Assembly (NCBI GenBank): GCA_910578255.1
Contig: CAJTQM010000021.1
Coordinates: forward strand, 1,068-34,935
Reading direction: 5' to 3'
Source: an uncultured Oscillospiraceae bacterium
GTDB taxonomy: Bacteria > Bacillota > Clostridia > Oscillospirales > Ruminococcaceae
Length of the DNA: 33,868 nt
A program made the position numbers and the translations under genes. The notes beneath the pieces were generated by a model, which searched no databases, was not told where the DNA came from, and was given only the letters and a program-made list of their open reading frames with translations. This document shows, piece after piece, positions 14,601-22,918 of the stretch (its first letter is position 1; each line of letters starts with the position of its first letter).

Positions 14601-16024
14601 GTAATCCGCTCCGGGATAGGGCGCTGGGGATTGACAAAAATGTTAAAGGATTCCCCTATCTCGCCGTTTTCCAGCCGGACCGCGCCGATTTCGGTAATCC
14701 GGTCGTTCCAGGCGGAAAGGCCGGTGGTCTCCAGGTCGAAAACGATGTAGGACCCCAGCAGCGGCATCTCCCTTTCCCCGTTGACAATGGGGACCATATC
14801 GTTGATAAAATAGCTTTCCAGCCCGTAAATCACCTTAAAATCGCCGCCTGCCTTGGCGATGGCGGCAGCGGCGCCCGCCGCCTCAGGGAAGGACTGGACC
14901 ACGCCGTGGTCGGTGATGGCAATGGCCTTATGGCCCCATTCGTAGGCGCGCTTGACCAGGTCCTGGGCGGTGACCACCGCGTCCATGGCGGACATTTTGG
15001 TGTGGGCGTGCAGTTCCACCCGTTTTTGCTCCGCCTCGTCCTGGCGGATTCGTTTTTTCACCGTGCAGATATCGTAGGGACGGATGGAAATTTCCCCGTC
15101 GTATTTGTCAAAAGACGCCTCGCCCCGGACCAGAATCGTCTTTCCCTTGGTCAGCGGCTCGTAAACGGCGGCCTTTTCTTTTTCCGCGATAATTTTCATG
15201 ACATTTGAGCCGGTGTAATCGGTAAAATGGATAGCCAGAATCACCTTCGAGCCATCTCTGGATTTGCGGCTGTCTACCAAAAAAATATCGCCCCAAACCG
15301 TGACCTTGCCGCTTTCCGCGTCGATGGAATCCAGCGAAACCGGTTTTTCCTTAATGGCCCGGCCGGAAACGACGCTCAAAGAATCCTTGTCAAAGGGCAG
15401 ATCGCCCACATCGAAGGCGATCGACTGGCTTGGGCGGGAGGAGACCGCTTTCTTTTCCTGGGTCTGCCGCTCTTTTTCCTGCTGGCTTTTTTCGAGTGCC
15501 TGGCGGTATTTCTCCGCCGACTGGGCAAATTCCTGGGAATACGTCTCCAATTCCGTTACCCCGTCGAAGATCATTTGCACCGAAACGCCAAATTCCTGCT
15601 GCAAAATTTTCCGGATATGCCGGTCGCTGCCCGCGCTTTGCAAAAGGGAAAGGCCGCCCCGTTTTAAGTGGACGGTCATCACCCCGCCCTCATAATCGGC
15701 GCTGACATCATCGAGAAAGCCGTTGACCAGGCAGTTGCGCCGGCGCATCTCCTCCACCACCTGGCCCATATAACCGCCGGTTAAAAGCGCCGGTTCGTAT
15801 TGGGGGAGCAGCCGGCAGTCTTTTAACCCGAGCGCTTCGCAAAGCGCTTTTTCCGCGGCAAACAGGTCCTTTTTTTCGAGAATCGCGGCAGGACGAAGTC
15901 CGACCTGCAGGACAGATTTTTCTTTGGAAAGGGACATGGACGCTACCTGCGCCTGAGAAAGTGCTTCCGGCAAAGCGCTTTGGCACAGGTGGCCGAACAG
16001 CGCGCCGAAAGAATTTGCATCCAT
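11693..16024 (-). CDS. polC: DNA polymerase III PolC-type alpha subunit
   Basis: A 1443-residue cytoplasmic replicative polymerase with built-in 3'-5' proofreading, the standard leading-strand enzyme of Bacillota. Domains in order: an N-terminal domain, an OB fold near 240-320, the first part of the PHP domain (HAHTKMSAMDAV) near 340, the DnaQ-like exonuclease at about 425-590 with FDLETTG and HNAPFDTGFL, the rest of PHP, then the polymerase with GSRGSVGSSFVATM, a zinc finger of two Cys pairs (CPSC near 915, CPVC near 940), and the acidic PDIDLNFSGEYQ near 970. The end SQISFF resembles a beta-clamp binding motif. The length is normal. GGAGGG supports the ATG. It is the last gene of the pyrH operon, and the terminator is at 11642-11684. 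Confidence 0.97.
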   Translation of the reverse strand: MDANSFGALFGHLCQSALPEALSQAQVASMSLSKEKSVLQVGLRPAAILEKKDLFAAEKALCEALGLKDCRLLPQYEPALLTGGYMGQVVEEMRRRNCLVNGFLDDVSADYEGGVMTVHLKRGGLSLLQSAGSDRHIRKILQQEFGVSVQMIFDGVTELETYSQEFAQSAEKYRQALEKSQQEKERQTQEKKAVSSRPSQSIAFDVGDLPFDKDSLSVVSGRAIKEKPVSLDSIDAESGKVTVWGDIFLVDSRKSRDGSKVILAIHFTDYTGSNVMKIIAEKEKAAVYEPLTKGKTILVRGEASFDKYDGEISIRPYDICTVKKRIRQDEAEQKRVELHAHTKMSAMDAVVTAQDLVKRAYEWGHKAIAITDHGVVQSFPEAAGAAAAIAKAGGDFKVIYGLESYFINDMVPIVNGEREMPLLGSYIVFDLETTGLSAWNDRITEIGAVRLENGEIGESFNIFVNPQRPIPERITQLTSITDEMVADAPAEEEALRQFYAFCGGEDAVLVAHNAPFDTGFLKAAAKRCKMPYRFTSIDTVPIARKLFPQLRNHKLDTVAKHLRLGNFNHHRACDDARILAEIYQKLAELLQKEKGIQHIQKINTGLSGVDYKNVYSYHQILLVQNLTGLKNLYQLVSKSHLDYFYKKPRIPKSELLRHREGLLLGSACEAGELFRAVVDGKSWGELCDIARFYDFLEIQPIANNLFMIQNGTAEDEEQLREYNRTIVRLGDTLKIPVCATCDVHMMDEKDNIFRQILLAGMGYKDTDQQSPLYLRTTEEMLREFSYLGEEKAYEVVVTNPNRIADRIECIKPIPDGTFTPTIDGAEEDLQRITWDKAREIYGDPVPDLVAKRLDRELTSIIKHGFAVLYIIAQKLVWKSVEDGYLVGSRGSVGSSFVATMAGISEVNPLPPHYVCPSCKHSEFITDGSYGSGFDLPAKNCPVCGAAYKRDGHDIPFETFLGFNGDKAPDIDLNFSGEYQNQAHRYTEELFGKTHVFKAGTISTVAEKTAYGFVKKYMEERGRVVHKSEELRLAAGCAGVKRTTGQHPGGMVVVPNQFEAADFTPIQHPADDAGSGILTTHFDFHSLHDTILKLDLLGHDVPTMYKYLEDMTGVKVMDVDTSDPKIFSLFTSTEALGVTQEDISCNTGSLALPEMGTNFVRQMLVDAQPKTFADLLQISGLSHGTDVWLDNAQELIKNGTCTISEVIGTRDSIMIYLIQKGLDPNMAFKIMEITRKGNAPKLLTDEHKKAMLEHGVPQWYIDSCLKIKYMFPKAHAAAYVIAAIRLGWYKIYYPLEFYATLFTVRGDDFDADAAVKGKATVKMKMDNLRIKGNERTAKEEEQYSSLQIVNEMLARGFSFLPVNLFSSHATKYQVEDGRVRLPFNALKGLGVSAAQSLQEAASGGPYISKDEVQTRTGVSKSVLEILDQSGALDGLPDSSQISFF

Positions 16025-16044
16025 GCTTTTCCCTCCTTTTTTCG

Positions 16045-17094
16045 CTACATTTTTTCGATTTCCCCAAGCAGCACGTTTAAAATATCCCTTTCCGGGAATT
16101 TTCCAAGCACCTTGCCTTTTTTAAACAAAAGCGCTTCTCCCGCGCCGCCGGCAATGCCGATATCCGCTTTCCGGGCCTCGCCCGGCCCGTTGACCGCACA
16201 GCCCATCACCGCCACGGTAATGGGCTTTTGGCAGCCTTGCAGCCGCTCCTCCACCTGGCTCGCCAAAGCGATCAGGTCGATGCTTGTCCTGCCGCAGGTG
16301 GGACAGGACACGATGCGGACTCCCTCGTCGCGCACCCCGACGGCCTTGAGAATATCCCGGGCCGCGGCAATTTCCCGGACCGGGTCGGCGGTGAGGGAGA
16401 CGCGGATGGTGTCGCCGATGCCGTCTAAAAGCAGCGCGCCGATGCCCGCCGCCGATTTAATCAGTCCCATCCGCTCGGTCCCAGCCTCGGTCACCCCCAA
16501 ATGCAGTGGATAATCACAGCGCTGGGCCGCCAGCCGGTAGGCCTCCACCGTCGTTTGAACGTCGGAGGATTTTAAGGACAAAACAATATCGTAAAAATCG
16601 TTTTTTTCCAGTATGGACACATGGTGCATGGCGCTTTCCACCAAAGCCTCCGCCGTTGGCGCGCCGTATTTTTCCAGGATTTCCTTTTCCAGCGAGCCGC
16701 CGTTTACCCCGATGCGGATGGGAATATTTTTGGCCTTACACGCCTTTACCACCGCCCGCACCCGGCTTTTATCCCCGATGTTGCCGGGGTTGATCCGCAC
16801 CTTGTCGACCCCAGCTGCCACCGATTCCAGCGCCAGCCGGTAGTCGAAATGAATGTCCGCCACCAGCGGGATGGAGATCTTTTCCTTGATTGCGCCAATG
16901 AGCCGGACCGCCTCCATATCCGGAACCGCCGCCCGCAGGATCTCGCAGCCGGCCTTTTCCAGTTCCATCGCCTGCCGGACGCTGCCGGCCACATCCGATG
17001 CCGGACAGCTGAGCATGGACTGGATGCTGACCGGCGCTTCGCCGCCGATGAGAACCTTTCCGGCCTTCACCTGCCTGCAAACACGCAAAGCCAT
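16045..17094 (-). CDS. ispG: 4-hydroxy-3-methylbut-2-enyl diphosphate synthase IspG
   Basis: A 349-residue cytoplasmic iron-sulfur enzyme of the MEP isoprenoid pathway. It reductively converts the cyclic diphosphate MEcPP to HMBPP. The TIM-barrel part has VSIQSMLSCPASDV, PLVADIHFDYRLAL and KVRINPGNIG; the iron-sulfur part has SCPTCGR and MGCAVNGPGE, which give the three Cys ligands of the 4Fe-4S cluster. The ATG at 17094 has GGGGGTG at good spacing. A GTG three codons upstream (17103) would overlap the rseP stop as GTGA and is an alternative. Dxr is two genes upstream in the same operon, so two MEP enzymes are coexpressed; ispD, ispE, ispF and ispH are not in the window. Confidence 0.96.
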   Translation of the reverse strand: MALRVCRQVKAGKVLIGGEAPVSIQSMLSCPASDVAGSVRQAMELEKAGCEILRAAVPDMEAVRLIGAIKEKISIPLVADIHFDYRLALESVAAGVDKVRINPGNIGDKSRVRAVVKACKAKNIPIRIGVNGGSLEKEILEKYGAPTAEALVESAMHHVSILEKNDFYDIVLSLKSSDVQTTVEAYRLAAQRCDYPLHLGVTEAGTERMGLIKSAAGIGALLLDGIGDTIRVSLTADPVREIAAARDILKAVGVRDEGVRIVSCPTCGRTSIDLIALASQVEERLQGCQKPITVAVMGCAVNGPGEARKADIGIAGGAGEALLFKKGKVLGKFPERDILNVLLGEIEKM

Positions 17095-17099
17095 GTCAT

Positions 17100-18119
17100 T
17101 CACCCCCGAAAAAGACGCACAATATCATTAAAGGTCACAACGATCATCAACCCAAACAGCACTACAAAACCCAGCGCATGGACATACCCCTCGTATTTTG
17201 GACTTACCGGCTTGCCCCGCATCGCCTCAATTAACAAAAACAAAAGCCGTCCGCCGTCTAAAGCAGGGATGGGAAGCAGATTAAACACCCCCAAGTTGAT
17301 GGTGATAAACGCCGCCAGCATCAAAAACGAGGAAAGGCCCATGGAACTTGCCTCCCCAACAGCAGACGCCACCCCCACGGGGCCGGACAGCTGGTTAATC
17401 CCAAACCGGCCTGTGACAATATCGACAAGCGACGTCCAGACCAGCTTCGCCACCGTTCCCGTATAGAAAAACGCCTGACGCAGTACGCCGCCAACGGTTT
17501 TCTCCCGTCCGTATACTTTAAAATCCAGCGTGGTGACAACGGTTTTGTCCTCCATCTCCATGGTGGCGAAGGGAACGTCCTTGAGTTCAACTTTCTGCCC
17601 GTCGCGCAGGACCAGCATATCCACCGCGCCGTCGGAATCGCGCATCATCGTATAAATAATGTCATAGTCAATATGAACGGCCGCGCCGTTGATTTTTAAA
17701 ATTTTGTCGTCCACCTGCAAAAGCTGGCTGCTGGTGGCCCCCTCCTCAAACCGAGCGATAGAGGTGGTGCCGATGGCCGGCTGCTGGCTGACAACCACGA
17801 CCAGCAATAAAAAGCCCAGAAGCAGATTCATCATCGCGCCGGCGACGATAATGAGGATCCTGTTCCAGATTTTCGCCTTGGTAAATGAACCCTCCTGGTC
17901 GCTTTGCTCGTCTTCCCCTTCCATACTTACAAAGCCGCCGATGGGCAAAAGGCGAAGGGCATACTGTGTATCCTTTTTCCTGGTTTTCCAGATCACCGGG
18001 CCCATGCCCAGTGCGAATTCATTGACCCTTACCCCCGAAAGCTTGGCGGTGATAAAATGGCCGAATTCATGGATAAAAATCAAAATGCCAAACAAAACGA
18101 TTGTTAGAACAATACCCAA
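17100..18119 (-). CDS. rseP: Site-2 zinc metalloprotease RseP/RasP
   Basis: A 339-residue inner-membrane protease that cuts transmembrane helices of regulators such as anti-sigma factors and leftover signal peptides. The zinc site HEFGH is in the first membrane segment (His17, Glu18, His21). Further membrane segments are near 95-115, 265-290 and 310-335. A PDZ domain lies at about 120-210. LLPIPALDGGRLLFLLIEA near residue 285 provides the third zinc ligand, Asp. The gene appears to start with TTG at 18119, preceded by AGAGGGGG. Its stop codon touches the ispG start region, which suggests coupling. Its place after cdsA and dxr is common in Bacillota. One substrate could be the anti-sigma factor encoded at 31822, but nothing here proves it. 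Confidence 0.95.
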   Translation of the reverse strand: MGIVLTIVLFGILIFIHEFGHFITAKLSGVRVNEFALGMGPVIWKTRKKDTQYALRLLPIGGFVSMEGEDEQSDQEGSFTKAKIWNRILIIVAGAMMNLLLGFLLLVVVVSQQPAIGTTSIARFEEGATSSQLLQVDDKILKINGAAVHIDYDIIYTMMRDSDGAVDMLVLRDGQKVELKDVPFATMEMEDKTVVTTLDFKVYGREKTVGGVLRQAFFYTGTVAKLVWTSLVDIVTGRFGINQLSGPVGVASAVGEASSMGLSSFLMLAAFITINLGVFNLLPIPALDGGRLLFLLIEAMRGKPVSPKYEGYVHALGFVVLFGLMIVVTFNDIVRLFRG

Positions 18120-18193
18120 ATCGAAATTCCCCCTCTGCCGCTTTTTTGCGGCGAATCGCTCTGTGCTCTAAAACCCGGACGAGCCGGACAATG

Positions 18194-19348
18194 TTACATC
18201 CCGCACTGTGCCCGAACAAAACACCGGGCCTCTTTTTCCGCCCAGAACACGTCCTCCAGCGTATAATCCAAAGGCATACGCTGGGAAAAGGCCGCCTTTT
18301 CCACCAGTTCCCCGATTTGCAGAAAACGGATCCGCCCTTTTCGAAACAGCGCCACCGCCTCTTCGTTGGCCGCGTTGGCCGCGCAGGGATAAAGCCCGCC
18401 TATCCGGGCGGCGTCTATACAGACCCGTAGACAGACAAAGGTCTCAAGGTCCGGGTCAAAAAAGGTCAGTTTTCCCATATCGGCCAGGGACAAAGGTTTC
18501 ACCCCACTGGGAACCCGGGCTGGATAGGTCAGGGCATACTGGATAGGAATCCGCATATCCGGCGTTCCCAGCTGGGCGATGCAGGAGCCGTCCACATACT
18601 CGATCATCGAATGGATGATACTTTCCCGATGGACCAGCACCTGGATGCCGTCGACCGGCTTTTGGAACAGCCAGCTGCCCTCGATCACCTCCAGGCCCTT
18701 ATTCATCATGGTAGCCGAATCGATGGTCAGTTTTGCGCCCATCACCCAATTGGGATGGCGAAGCGCCTGCTCTACCGTAACCTGTTCCAGTTCCCCGCGC
18801 TTCTTTCCAAAAAACGGCCCGCCGGAGGCGGTTAAAATAATTTTATGCAGCGCGTCCTTTTTAGGATTCCCCTGCAGACATTGAAAAATCGCCGAATGCT
18901 CGCTGTCCACCGGTAAAATTTTTGTTTTTTTCCGGCGGGCCGCCGCCATGACCAGCTGCCCGGCGGCCACCAGCGTCTCTTTATTGGCCAAAGCCACATC
19001 GGTCCCGGCCTCGATGGCCGCAAGAGTCGGCCTCAGGCCGATCATCCCCACCACCGAATTGAGAACCAGATCGTTTTCCGGCAAAGACGCGATCTGGCAA
19101 AGGCCCTCCATCCCGCACAGCACCTTTGTGCCGGTATCGGCCAGGCGGATTTTTAAGTCCGCCGCAGCGGCCGGATCCATCATCACCGCGTAACGGGGAG
19201 AAAATTCCCGTGCCTGCTGCTCCGCCAAATCAATGCTGACGTTGGCAGAAATCGCCGCCAGCCTAAAGCCCAAATTCCGGATAACCTGCAAAGCCTGGGT
19301 CCCGATAGAGCCGGTAGAACCCAGGACCGTGATTGTTTTTTGATCCAT
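18194..19348 (-). CDS. dxr: 1-deoxy-D-xylulose 5-phosphate reductoisomerase
   Basis: A 384-residue cytoplasmic enzyme. It makes 2-C-methyl-D-erythritol 4-phosphate with NADPH, the committed step of the MEP pathway. NADPH binding is shown by TVLGSTGSIGTQAL at residues 7-20, the metal site by PVDSEHSAIFQ near 148, and the substrate loop by LTIDSATMMNKGLEVIE and VHRESIIHSM. The length is normal. The ATG at 19348 has GGGAGG 13 bases before it; an in-frame TTG six codons earlier overlaps that site and is rejected. It follows cdsA by 22 bases in the pyrH operon. Confidence 0.96.
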   Translation of the reverse strand: MDQKTITVLGSTGSIGTQALQVIRNLGFRLAAISANVSIDLAEQQAREFSPRYAVMMDPAAAADLKIRLADTGTKVLCGMEGLCQIASLPENDLVLNSVVGMIGLRPTLAAIEAGTDVALANKETLVAAGQLVMAAARRKKTKILPVDSEHSAIFQCLQGNPKKDALHKIILTASGGPFFGKKRGELEQVTVEQALRHPNWVMGAKLTIDSATMMNKGLEVIEGSWLFQKPVDGIQVLVHRESIIHSMIEYVDGSCIAQLGTPDMRIPIQYALTYPARVPSGVKPLSLADMGKLTFFDPDLETFVCLRVCIDAARIGGLYPCAANAANEEAVALFRKGRIRFLQIGELVEKAAFSQRMPLDYTLEDVFWAEKEARCFVRAQCGM

Positions 19349-19370
19349 AGCATGAAATCCTCCCAAGCCG

Positions 19371-20207
19371 TCAAATCACCGGAAACAGCCGGATAAACAG
19401 ATACAAAAACGGCAGCACGAAAAAGACGCTGTCGAACCGGTCCATAATCCCGCCATGGCCGGGCATCAAGGACCCGTAGTCCTTTACGCCGCACTGGCGC
19501 TTAATCAGCGAGGCGGACAAATCCCCCAGCATGGAGAGCAAGGAGCCTACCGGCGTTAAAAAAAGCAGCAGCACATAGTTGATCTGCAGCTGAATCTGCC
19601 AGACGCTGCCGCAGATCCACTGGTAAAACAAGGTCAAAAGCCAGACGGCCGCGATGCAAAATCCCACGCCGCCCACTGCGCCCTCCACCGTTTTTTTGGG
19701 GCTAATTTTTGGCGCCAGCTTATGCCTTCCCAGCGTGATGCCAAACAGATAGGCGCCTGTATCGGTCAGCCAGGCCAGCCCAAAGGCCAGCAGCGTATAA
19801 TAGATGCCCACCGCCGTATTTTCACTGGTTTCCCGAAACTGGATCAGAGCGCCGACGGCATAGGAAATGGCTGCGGTTGCGGCAAACGCTGTAGCCGCTT
19901 TGGCATAAGAAAGCGTTTCGTGATAAAAAAGCAGGATGCAGAAAACCGCCAGCACAAAAACCGCTGTCCAATAGCCCAGCCACCGGTCCCGCAGGCTGAC
20001 GCCAAAAAGAACACAGGAGCAGCCGAAGATGAAGCAGACGGCGGACAGAAGCTTATTTTTCCACACACCGGTCACCTGAAACATTTCATATAGCGCCAAA
20101 AAAACAATTGCCGCCGCGCTGACGTTCAAAAAAGGGGTAGAGTAAAATGCCAAAACAAAGAAAAAAATCATCAGGCCGATCACAGCCGTTGCAACCCGCT
20201 GCTTCAT
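19371..20207 (-). CDS. cdsA: Phosphatidate cytidylyltransferase
   Basis: A 278-residue inner-membrane enzyme with about eight membrane segments. It makes CDP-diacylglycerol from CTP and phosphatidate, the branch point for all phospholipids. The CDS signature is at the C-terminus: SASLIKRQCGVKDYGSLMPG followed by HGGIMDRFDS. The ATG at 20207 shares a base with the uppS stop (TGATG), which gives translational coupling, and GGAGG lies within the end of uppS. A TTG one codon upstream is an alternative start. It follows the common Bacillota order uppS-cdsA-dxr. Confidence 0.96.
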   Translation of the reverse strand: MKQRVATAVIGLMIFFFVLAFYSTPFLNVSAAAIVFLALYEMFQVTGVWKNKLLSAVCFIFGCSCVLFGVSLRDRWLGYWTAVFVLAVFCILLFYHETLSYAKAATAFAATAAISYAVGALIQFRETSENTAVGIYYTLLAFGLAWLTDTGAYLFGITLGRHKLAPKISPKKTVEGAVGGVGFCIAAVWLLTLFYQWICGSVWQIQLQINYVLLLFLTPVGSLLSMLGDLSASLIKRQCGVKDYGSLMPGHGGIMDRFDSVFFVLPFLYLFIRLFPVI

Positions 20208-20926
20208 CAAATGCCTCCAAATCGTCTATTTCGTTTTGCGTACTGGACTATGGCCTGATCCAGATGGTCGGGGGTAAAATCCGGCCAGAGCACATCCATA
20301 AAGACAAACTCCGTATAGGCCAACTGCCAGAGCAGAAAGTTGGAAACGCGCTGCTCGCCGCTGGGGCGGATCAAAAGATCCGGCGACGGAATTCCCCTGG
20401 TGTACAGATGCTCCGAAAAAAGCTGCTCGCCGATGTCGTCCGGGGCCAGGTCCCCCTGGGCCGCCAGCTGTGCCAGCGACCGGGCCGCCCGGACAATTTC
20501 CGCCCGGCCGCCGTAGTTGATGGCGATGCACACGCTGATTCCCGTGTTTTCGGCGCTGTCGCGCTCCGCCTGGTCCATCAGCTGCCGGATGTCAGGCGCC
20601 AGCGGCGCCCGGTCGCCTAAAAAAAGCAGCCGGACGTTTTTTTTCGTCTGCTTCGACGCCTCCTTCAGATAATTGCGCAGCAAATCCATAATGGCATCGA
20701 TTTCCGCTTGAGGCCTTTTCCAATTCTCGGTGGAAAAGGCGTAGGCGGTGACATACCGCACCCCGATTTTCTGGCAGTAATCGCAGATAGTTTCCAGCGT
20801 CTTCGCGCCCTGGCGATGACCGGCGTTGCGGGGCAGGCCCCGTTTTTTTGCCCAGCGGCCATTGCCGTCCATAATAATGGCAATGTGTGCCGGAACCGAT
20901 AATGGCTCTTTTTGCTCGTTTGACAT
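20207..20926 (-). CDS. uppS: Undecaprenyl diphosphate synthase UppS
   Basis: A 239-residue cytoplasmic cis-prenyltransferase. It adds eight isopentenyl units to farnesyl diphosphate to make the lipid carrier for peptidoglycan and teichoic acids. Motifs are HIAIIMDGNGRWAKKRG (catalytic Asp20), AYAFSTENW, INYGGRAEIV and the end LIRPSGEQRVSNFLLWQLAY. The ATG at 20926 was preferred to one eight codons upstream because AGGAGA lies about ten bases before it. Its product needs isoprenoid units from the MEP enzymes encoded in the same operon. It follows frr after about 110 bases that contain a hairpin. Confidence 0.96.
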   Translation of the reverse strand: MSNEQKEPLSVPAHIAIIMDGNGRWAKKRGLPRNAGHRQGAKTLETICDYCQKIGVRYVTAYAFSTENWKRPQAEIDAIMDLLRNYLKEASKQTKKNVRLLFLGDRAPLAPDIRQLMDQAERDSAENTGISVCIAINYGGRAEIVRAARSLAQLAAQGDLAPDDIGEQLFSEHLYTRGIPSPDLLIRPSGEQRVSNFLLWQLAYTEFVFMDVLWPDFTPDHLDQAIVQYAKRNRRFGGI

Positions 20927-20991
20927 AACCCGTATTCTCCTATCCCCCAAAGGGGCCGCCGAAGCTTAAAGCACGGCTTTTTCTTCGCCTT

Positions 20992-21020
20992 AAAAGGCAT
21001 AGGCGCCGCCTATGCCTTTT
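20992..21020 (-). terminator. Hairpin between frr and uppS
   Basis: AAAAGGCATAGGCG (20992-21005) pairs with CGCCTATGCCTTTT (21007-21020). On the minus strand the stem ends in only four T. It may be a partial terminator that lowers expression of genes after frr, or a processing site. The downstream operon genes show no clear promoter of their own here. Confidence 0.5.
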
Positions 21021-21035
21021 ATTCTATGCAATATT

Positions 21036-21590
21036 TTAGATTTCCATAATCTCTTTTTCCTTGGTCTGGGCCATTTTGTCAATTTCCTTGCAGTATTTGT
21101 CGGTCAGATCCTGAATATCCTTTTCGTAGCCCTTCAGATCGTCCTCGGTGATCTCCGAATTTTTCTTCATGGCCTTGTATTTTTCCATGGCATCGCGGCG
21201 GATGGACCGGACTGCCACCTTCGAATCCTCTGCGGTTTTGGACACCTGCCGGGTCAATTCCCGGCGGCGCTCCTCGGTGGGCTGCGGAAAGGTCAGCCGG
21301 ATCACGTTTCCGTCGTTGGTGGGATTGATGCCGATATCCGAGGCCAAAATCGCTTTTTCAATGGATTTTAAGGTGGATTTATCCCAGGGCTGCACCACCA
21401 GCGTACGACCCTCCGAAACCGTTATCGCCGCCATGGCGTTGACCGCCGTGGGAACGCCGTAATAATCTACCTGCACTTTGTCCAGCACCGCCGGATTGGC
21501 CCGGCCCGCGCGGATGGAAGCAAACTCATGGTTTAACGCGTTGAGAGTCTTGGTCATTTTTTCATCGTATGCTTTCAGATGCTCTTTCAT
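21036..21590 (-). CDS. frr: Ribosome recycling factor
   Basis: A 184-residue cytoplasmic protein that splits the post-termination ribosome together with EF-G. The sequence has the three-helix-bundle signature: FASIRAGRANPAVLDKVQVD, then YYGVPTAVNAMA, PWDKSTLKSIEKAI, DIGINPTNDGNVIRL and PTEERRRELTRQV. The length is normal. The ATG at 21590 has AAAGGA before it; a frame start seven codons earlier lacks a site. It follows pyrH by 86 bases, the usual order. Confidence 0.96.
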   Translation of the reverse strand: MKEHLKAYDEKMTKTLNALNHEFASIRAGRANPAVLDKVQVDYYGVPTAVNAMAAITVSEGRTLVVQPWDKSTLKSIEKAILASDIGINPTNDGNVIRLTFPQPTEERRRELTRQVSKTAEDSKVAVRSIRRDAMEKYKAMKKNSEITEDDLKGYEKDIQDLTDKYCKEIDKMAQTKEKEIMEI

Positions 21591-21676
21591 AAAAACGCTT
21601 CCTTTCTCCAAAAAAGCTTTAGATTCCGTTTTCGAAAAGCCGTCTTTTCATGACGCTTCGTCCGACCTTGTGTTTA

Positions 21677-22384
21677 CTACTCGGTTACCAGGGTTCCGAT
21701 GGTCTCGCCCCGGACCGCCCGGACCAGATTCTGCGGGTCGCCGATGTCAAAAACCAGCACCGGGATGTGGTTGTCTTTACACATCGACGCTGCCGTCATA
21801 TCCATCACCGCCAACTCCTTGCCGAGCACCTCCGAAAAAGACAGCGTGTCGTACCGAACCGCGTCCGGATATTTATGGGGGTCTTTATCATACACGCCGT
21901 CAACCATCGTGGCCTTCATCATAATCTGCGCACCGATTTCCGCTGCCCGCAAAGAGGAAGCCGTATCGGTGGAGAAAAACGGGTTGCCGGTTCCGCAGCC
22001 GAAGATGACGACCCGTCCCTTTTCCAGATGGCGAACCGCCCGGCCCCGCACATAGGGCTCCGCCACCTGCTGCATGGCGATGGCTGTCTGTACCCGCACC
22101 GGGACTTCCAGCTGCTCTAACGCGTCGGCCAAAGCCAGCGCGTTGATCACCGTTCCCAGCATTCCCATATGATCCGCCCGGGTGCGGTCCATTTTTCCGC
22201 TGCTGCGGCCCCGCCAGAAATTTCCGCCGCCTACAACCACGGCCACCTCGGCACCCAGTTCGGCACATTCTTTAATGCTTTGGCAGATGCGCTGCACCAC
22301 ATCGTAATCTAGCCCAAACTTCTGCGCACCGGCCAGCGCCTCGCCGGAAAGCTTTAACAAAATCCGTTTATACTGCAAATCCAT
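21677..22384 (-). CDS. pyrH: UMP kinase
   Basis: A 235-residue cytoplasmic enzyme of the amino acid kinase family that makes UDP from UMP with ATP. Motifs are RILLKLSGEAL at the N-terminus, VAVVVGGGNFWRG, the nucleotide-site ADHMGMLGTVINALAL, GCGTGNPFFSTDTAS and KATMVDGVYDKDP. The length matches the family. The ATG at 22384 has GGGAGA eight bases before it; a GTG three codons upstream is too close to that site. It is the first gene of an eight-gene operon with its own promoter at 22428-22457; rpsB and tsf, often just upstream, are absent. Confidence 0.96.
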   Translation of the reverse strand: MDLQYKRILLKLSGEALAGAQKFGLDYDVVQRICQSIKECAELGAEVAVVVGGGNFWRGRSSGKMDRTRADHMGMLGTVINALALADALEQLEVPVRVQTAIAMQQVAEPYVRGRAVRHLEKGRVVIFGCGTGNPFFSTDTASSLRAAEIGAQIMMKATMVDGVYDKDPHKYPDAVRYDTLSFSEVLGKELAVMDMTAASMCKDNHIPVLVFDIGDPQNLVRAVRGETIGTLVTE

Positions 22385-22427
22385 TCTGCTCACTCTCCCA
22401 TTTTTGGGGTCTGTCTAGTTTGAATCT

Positions 22428-22457
22428 ATTTTACAATATCAGCCGCCGTTATGTAAA
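22428..22457 (-). promoter_or_regulatory. Promoter of the pyrH-polC operon
   Basis: TTTACA (22457-22452), an 18-base spacer and TAAAAT (22433-22428) on the minus strand, about 45 bases before the pyrH start. Confidence 0.65.
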
Positions 22458-22579
22458 GTCCCTGGGCATTTTTCTTTTTAAAAAAAACGTAAGGGACCCG
22501 TAAATTTTCTTTTCCGCCGCAAACATCCGTCCCTAACGCCCTGCCGGCGCACCGCCCCTCGGCAGTCAAACCGGTAGAA

Positions 22580-22620
22580 AAACAAAACGCACCGGTAAAA
22601 GCAAGCCAGCTTTCCGATGC
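22580..22620 (-). terminator. Terminator of the small winged-helix gene
   Basis: On the minus strand GCATCGGAAAGC pairs with GCTTTTACCGGTGC, with a small mismatch, followed by GTTTTGTTTTTC. A second AT-rich palindrome lies at about 22625-22645. Confidence 0.6.
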
Positions 22621-22662
22621 ATTTTAAAAAAGGATCTTTTTTAAGCCAAAACCGGGCCGCTG

Positions 22663-22845
22663 TTATTTATTCGCAGGCTCCCATTTGCAGCGAACCGGAG
22701 AGACAATCGCCTCTTCTTTCTTCAGTTCCTTAAACGCTTTGTCAATCTCTTTTCGGTCCAGTCCGGACAGCTTTTCCACTTCACCGGCGGAAACGGGCTT
22801 TCCGGCCTCGCGCATAACTTCCAATACCTTCTCTTTCACTTCCAT
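22663..22845 (-). CDS. Small winged-helix-like protein
   Basis: A 60-residue protein: MEVKEKVLEVMREAGKPVSA, then GEVEKLSGLDRKEIDKAF, then a wing-like KEEAIVSPVRCKW. The helix-turn-helix shape resembles short clostridial proteins that look like MarR- or replication-type winged helices without a further domain. The protein is probably cytoplasmic; its DNA or protein partner is unknown. AGGAGG lies before the ATG, and a near-consensus promoter precedes it, which suggests strong expression. It diverges from a 53-residue mini-protein gene at 23030. Confidence 0.75.
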   Translation of the reverse strand: MEVKEKVLEVMREAGKPVSAGEVEKLSGLDRKEIDKAFKELKKEEAIVSPVRCKWEPANK

Positions 22846-22889
22846 GGTAAAAACCTCCTAAAAATCGAAAATTGCCAAACAATGCCGTT

Positions 22890-22918
22890 ATTATAGCATG
22901 GCAAAAGAGAAAATGCAA
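22890..22918 (-). promoter_or_regulatory. Promoter of the small winged-helix gene
   Basis: TTGCAT (22918-22913), a 17-base spacer and TATAAT (22895-22890) on the minus strand. Confidence 0.8.

Noticed and set aside
14051..15208. A 385-codon plus-strand frame opposite polC
   Set aside because: The polC reading is certain, and this frame has no motif or start signal.
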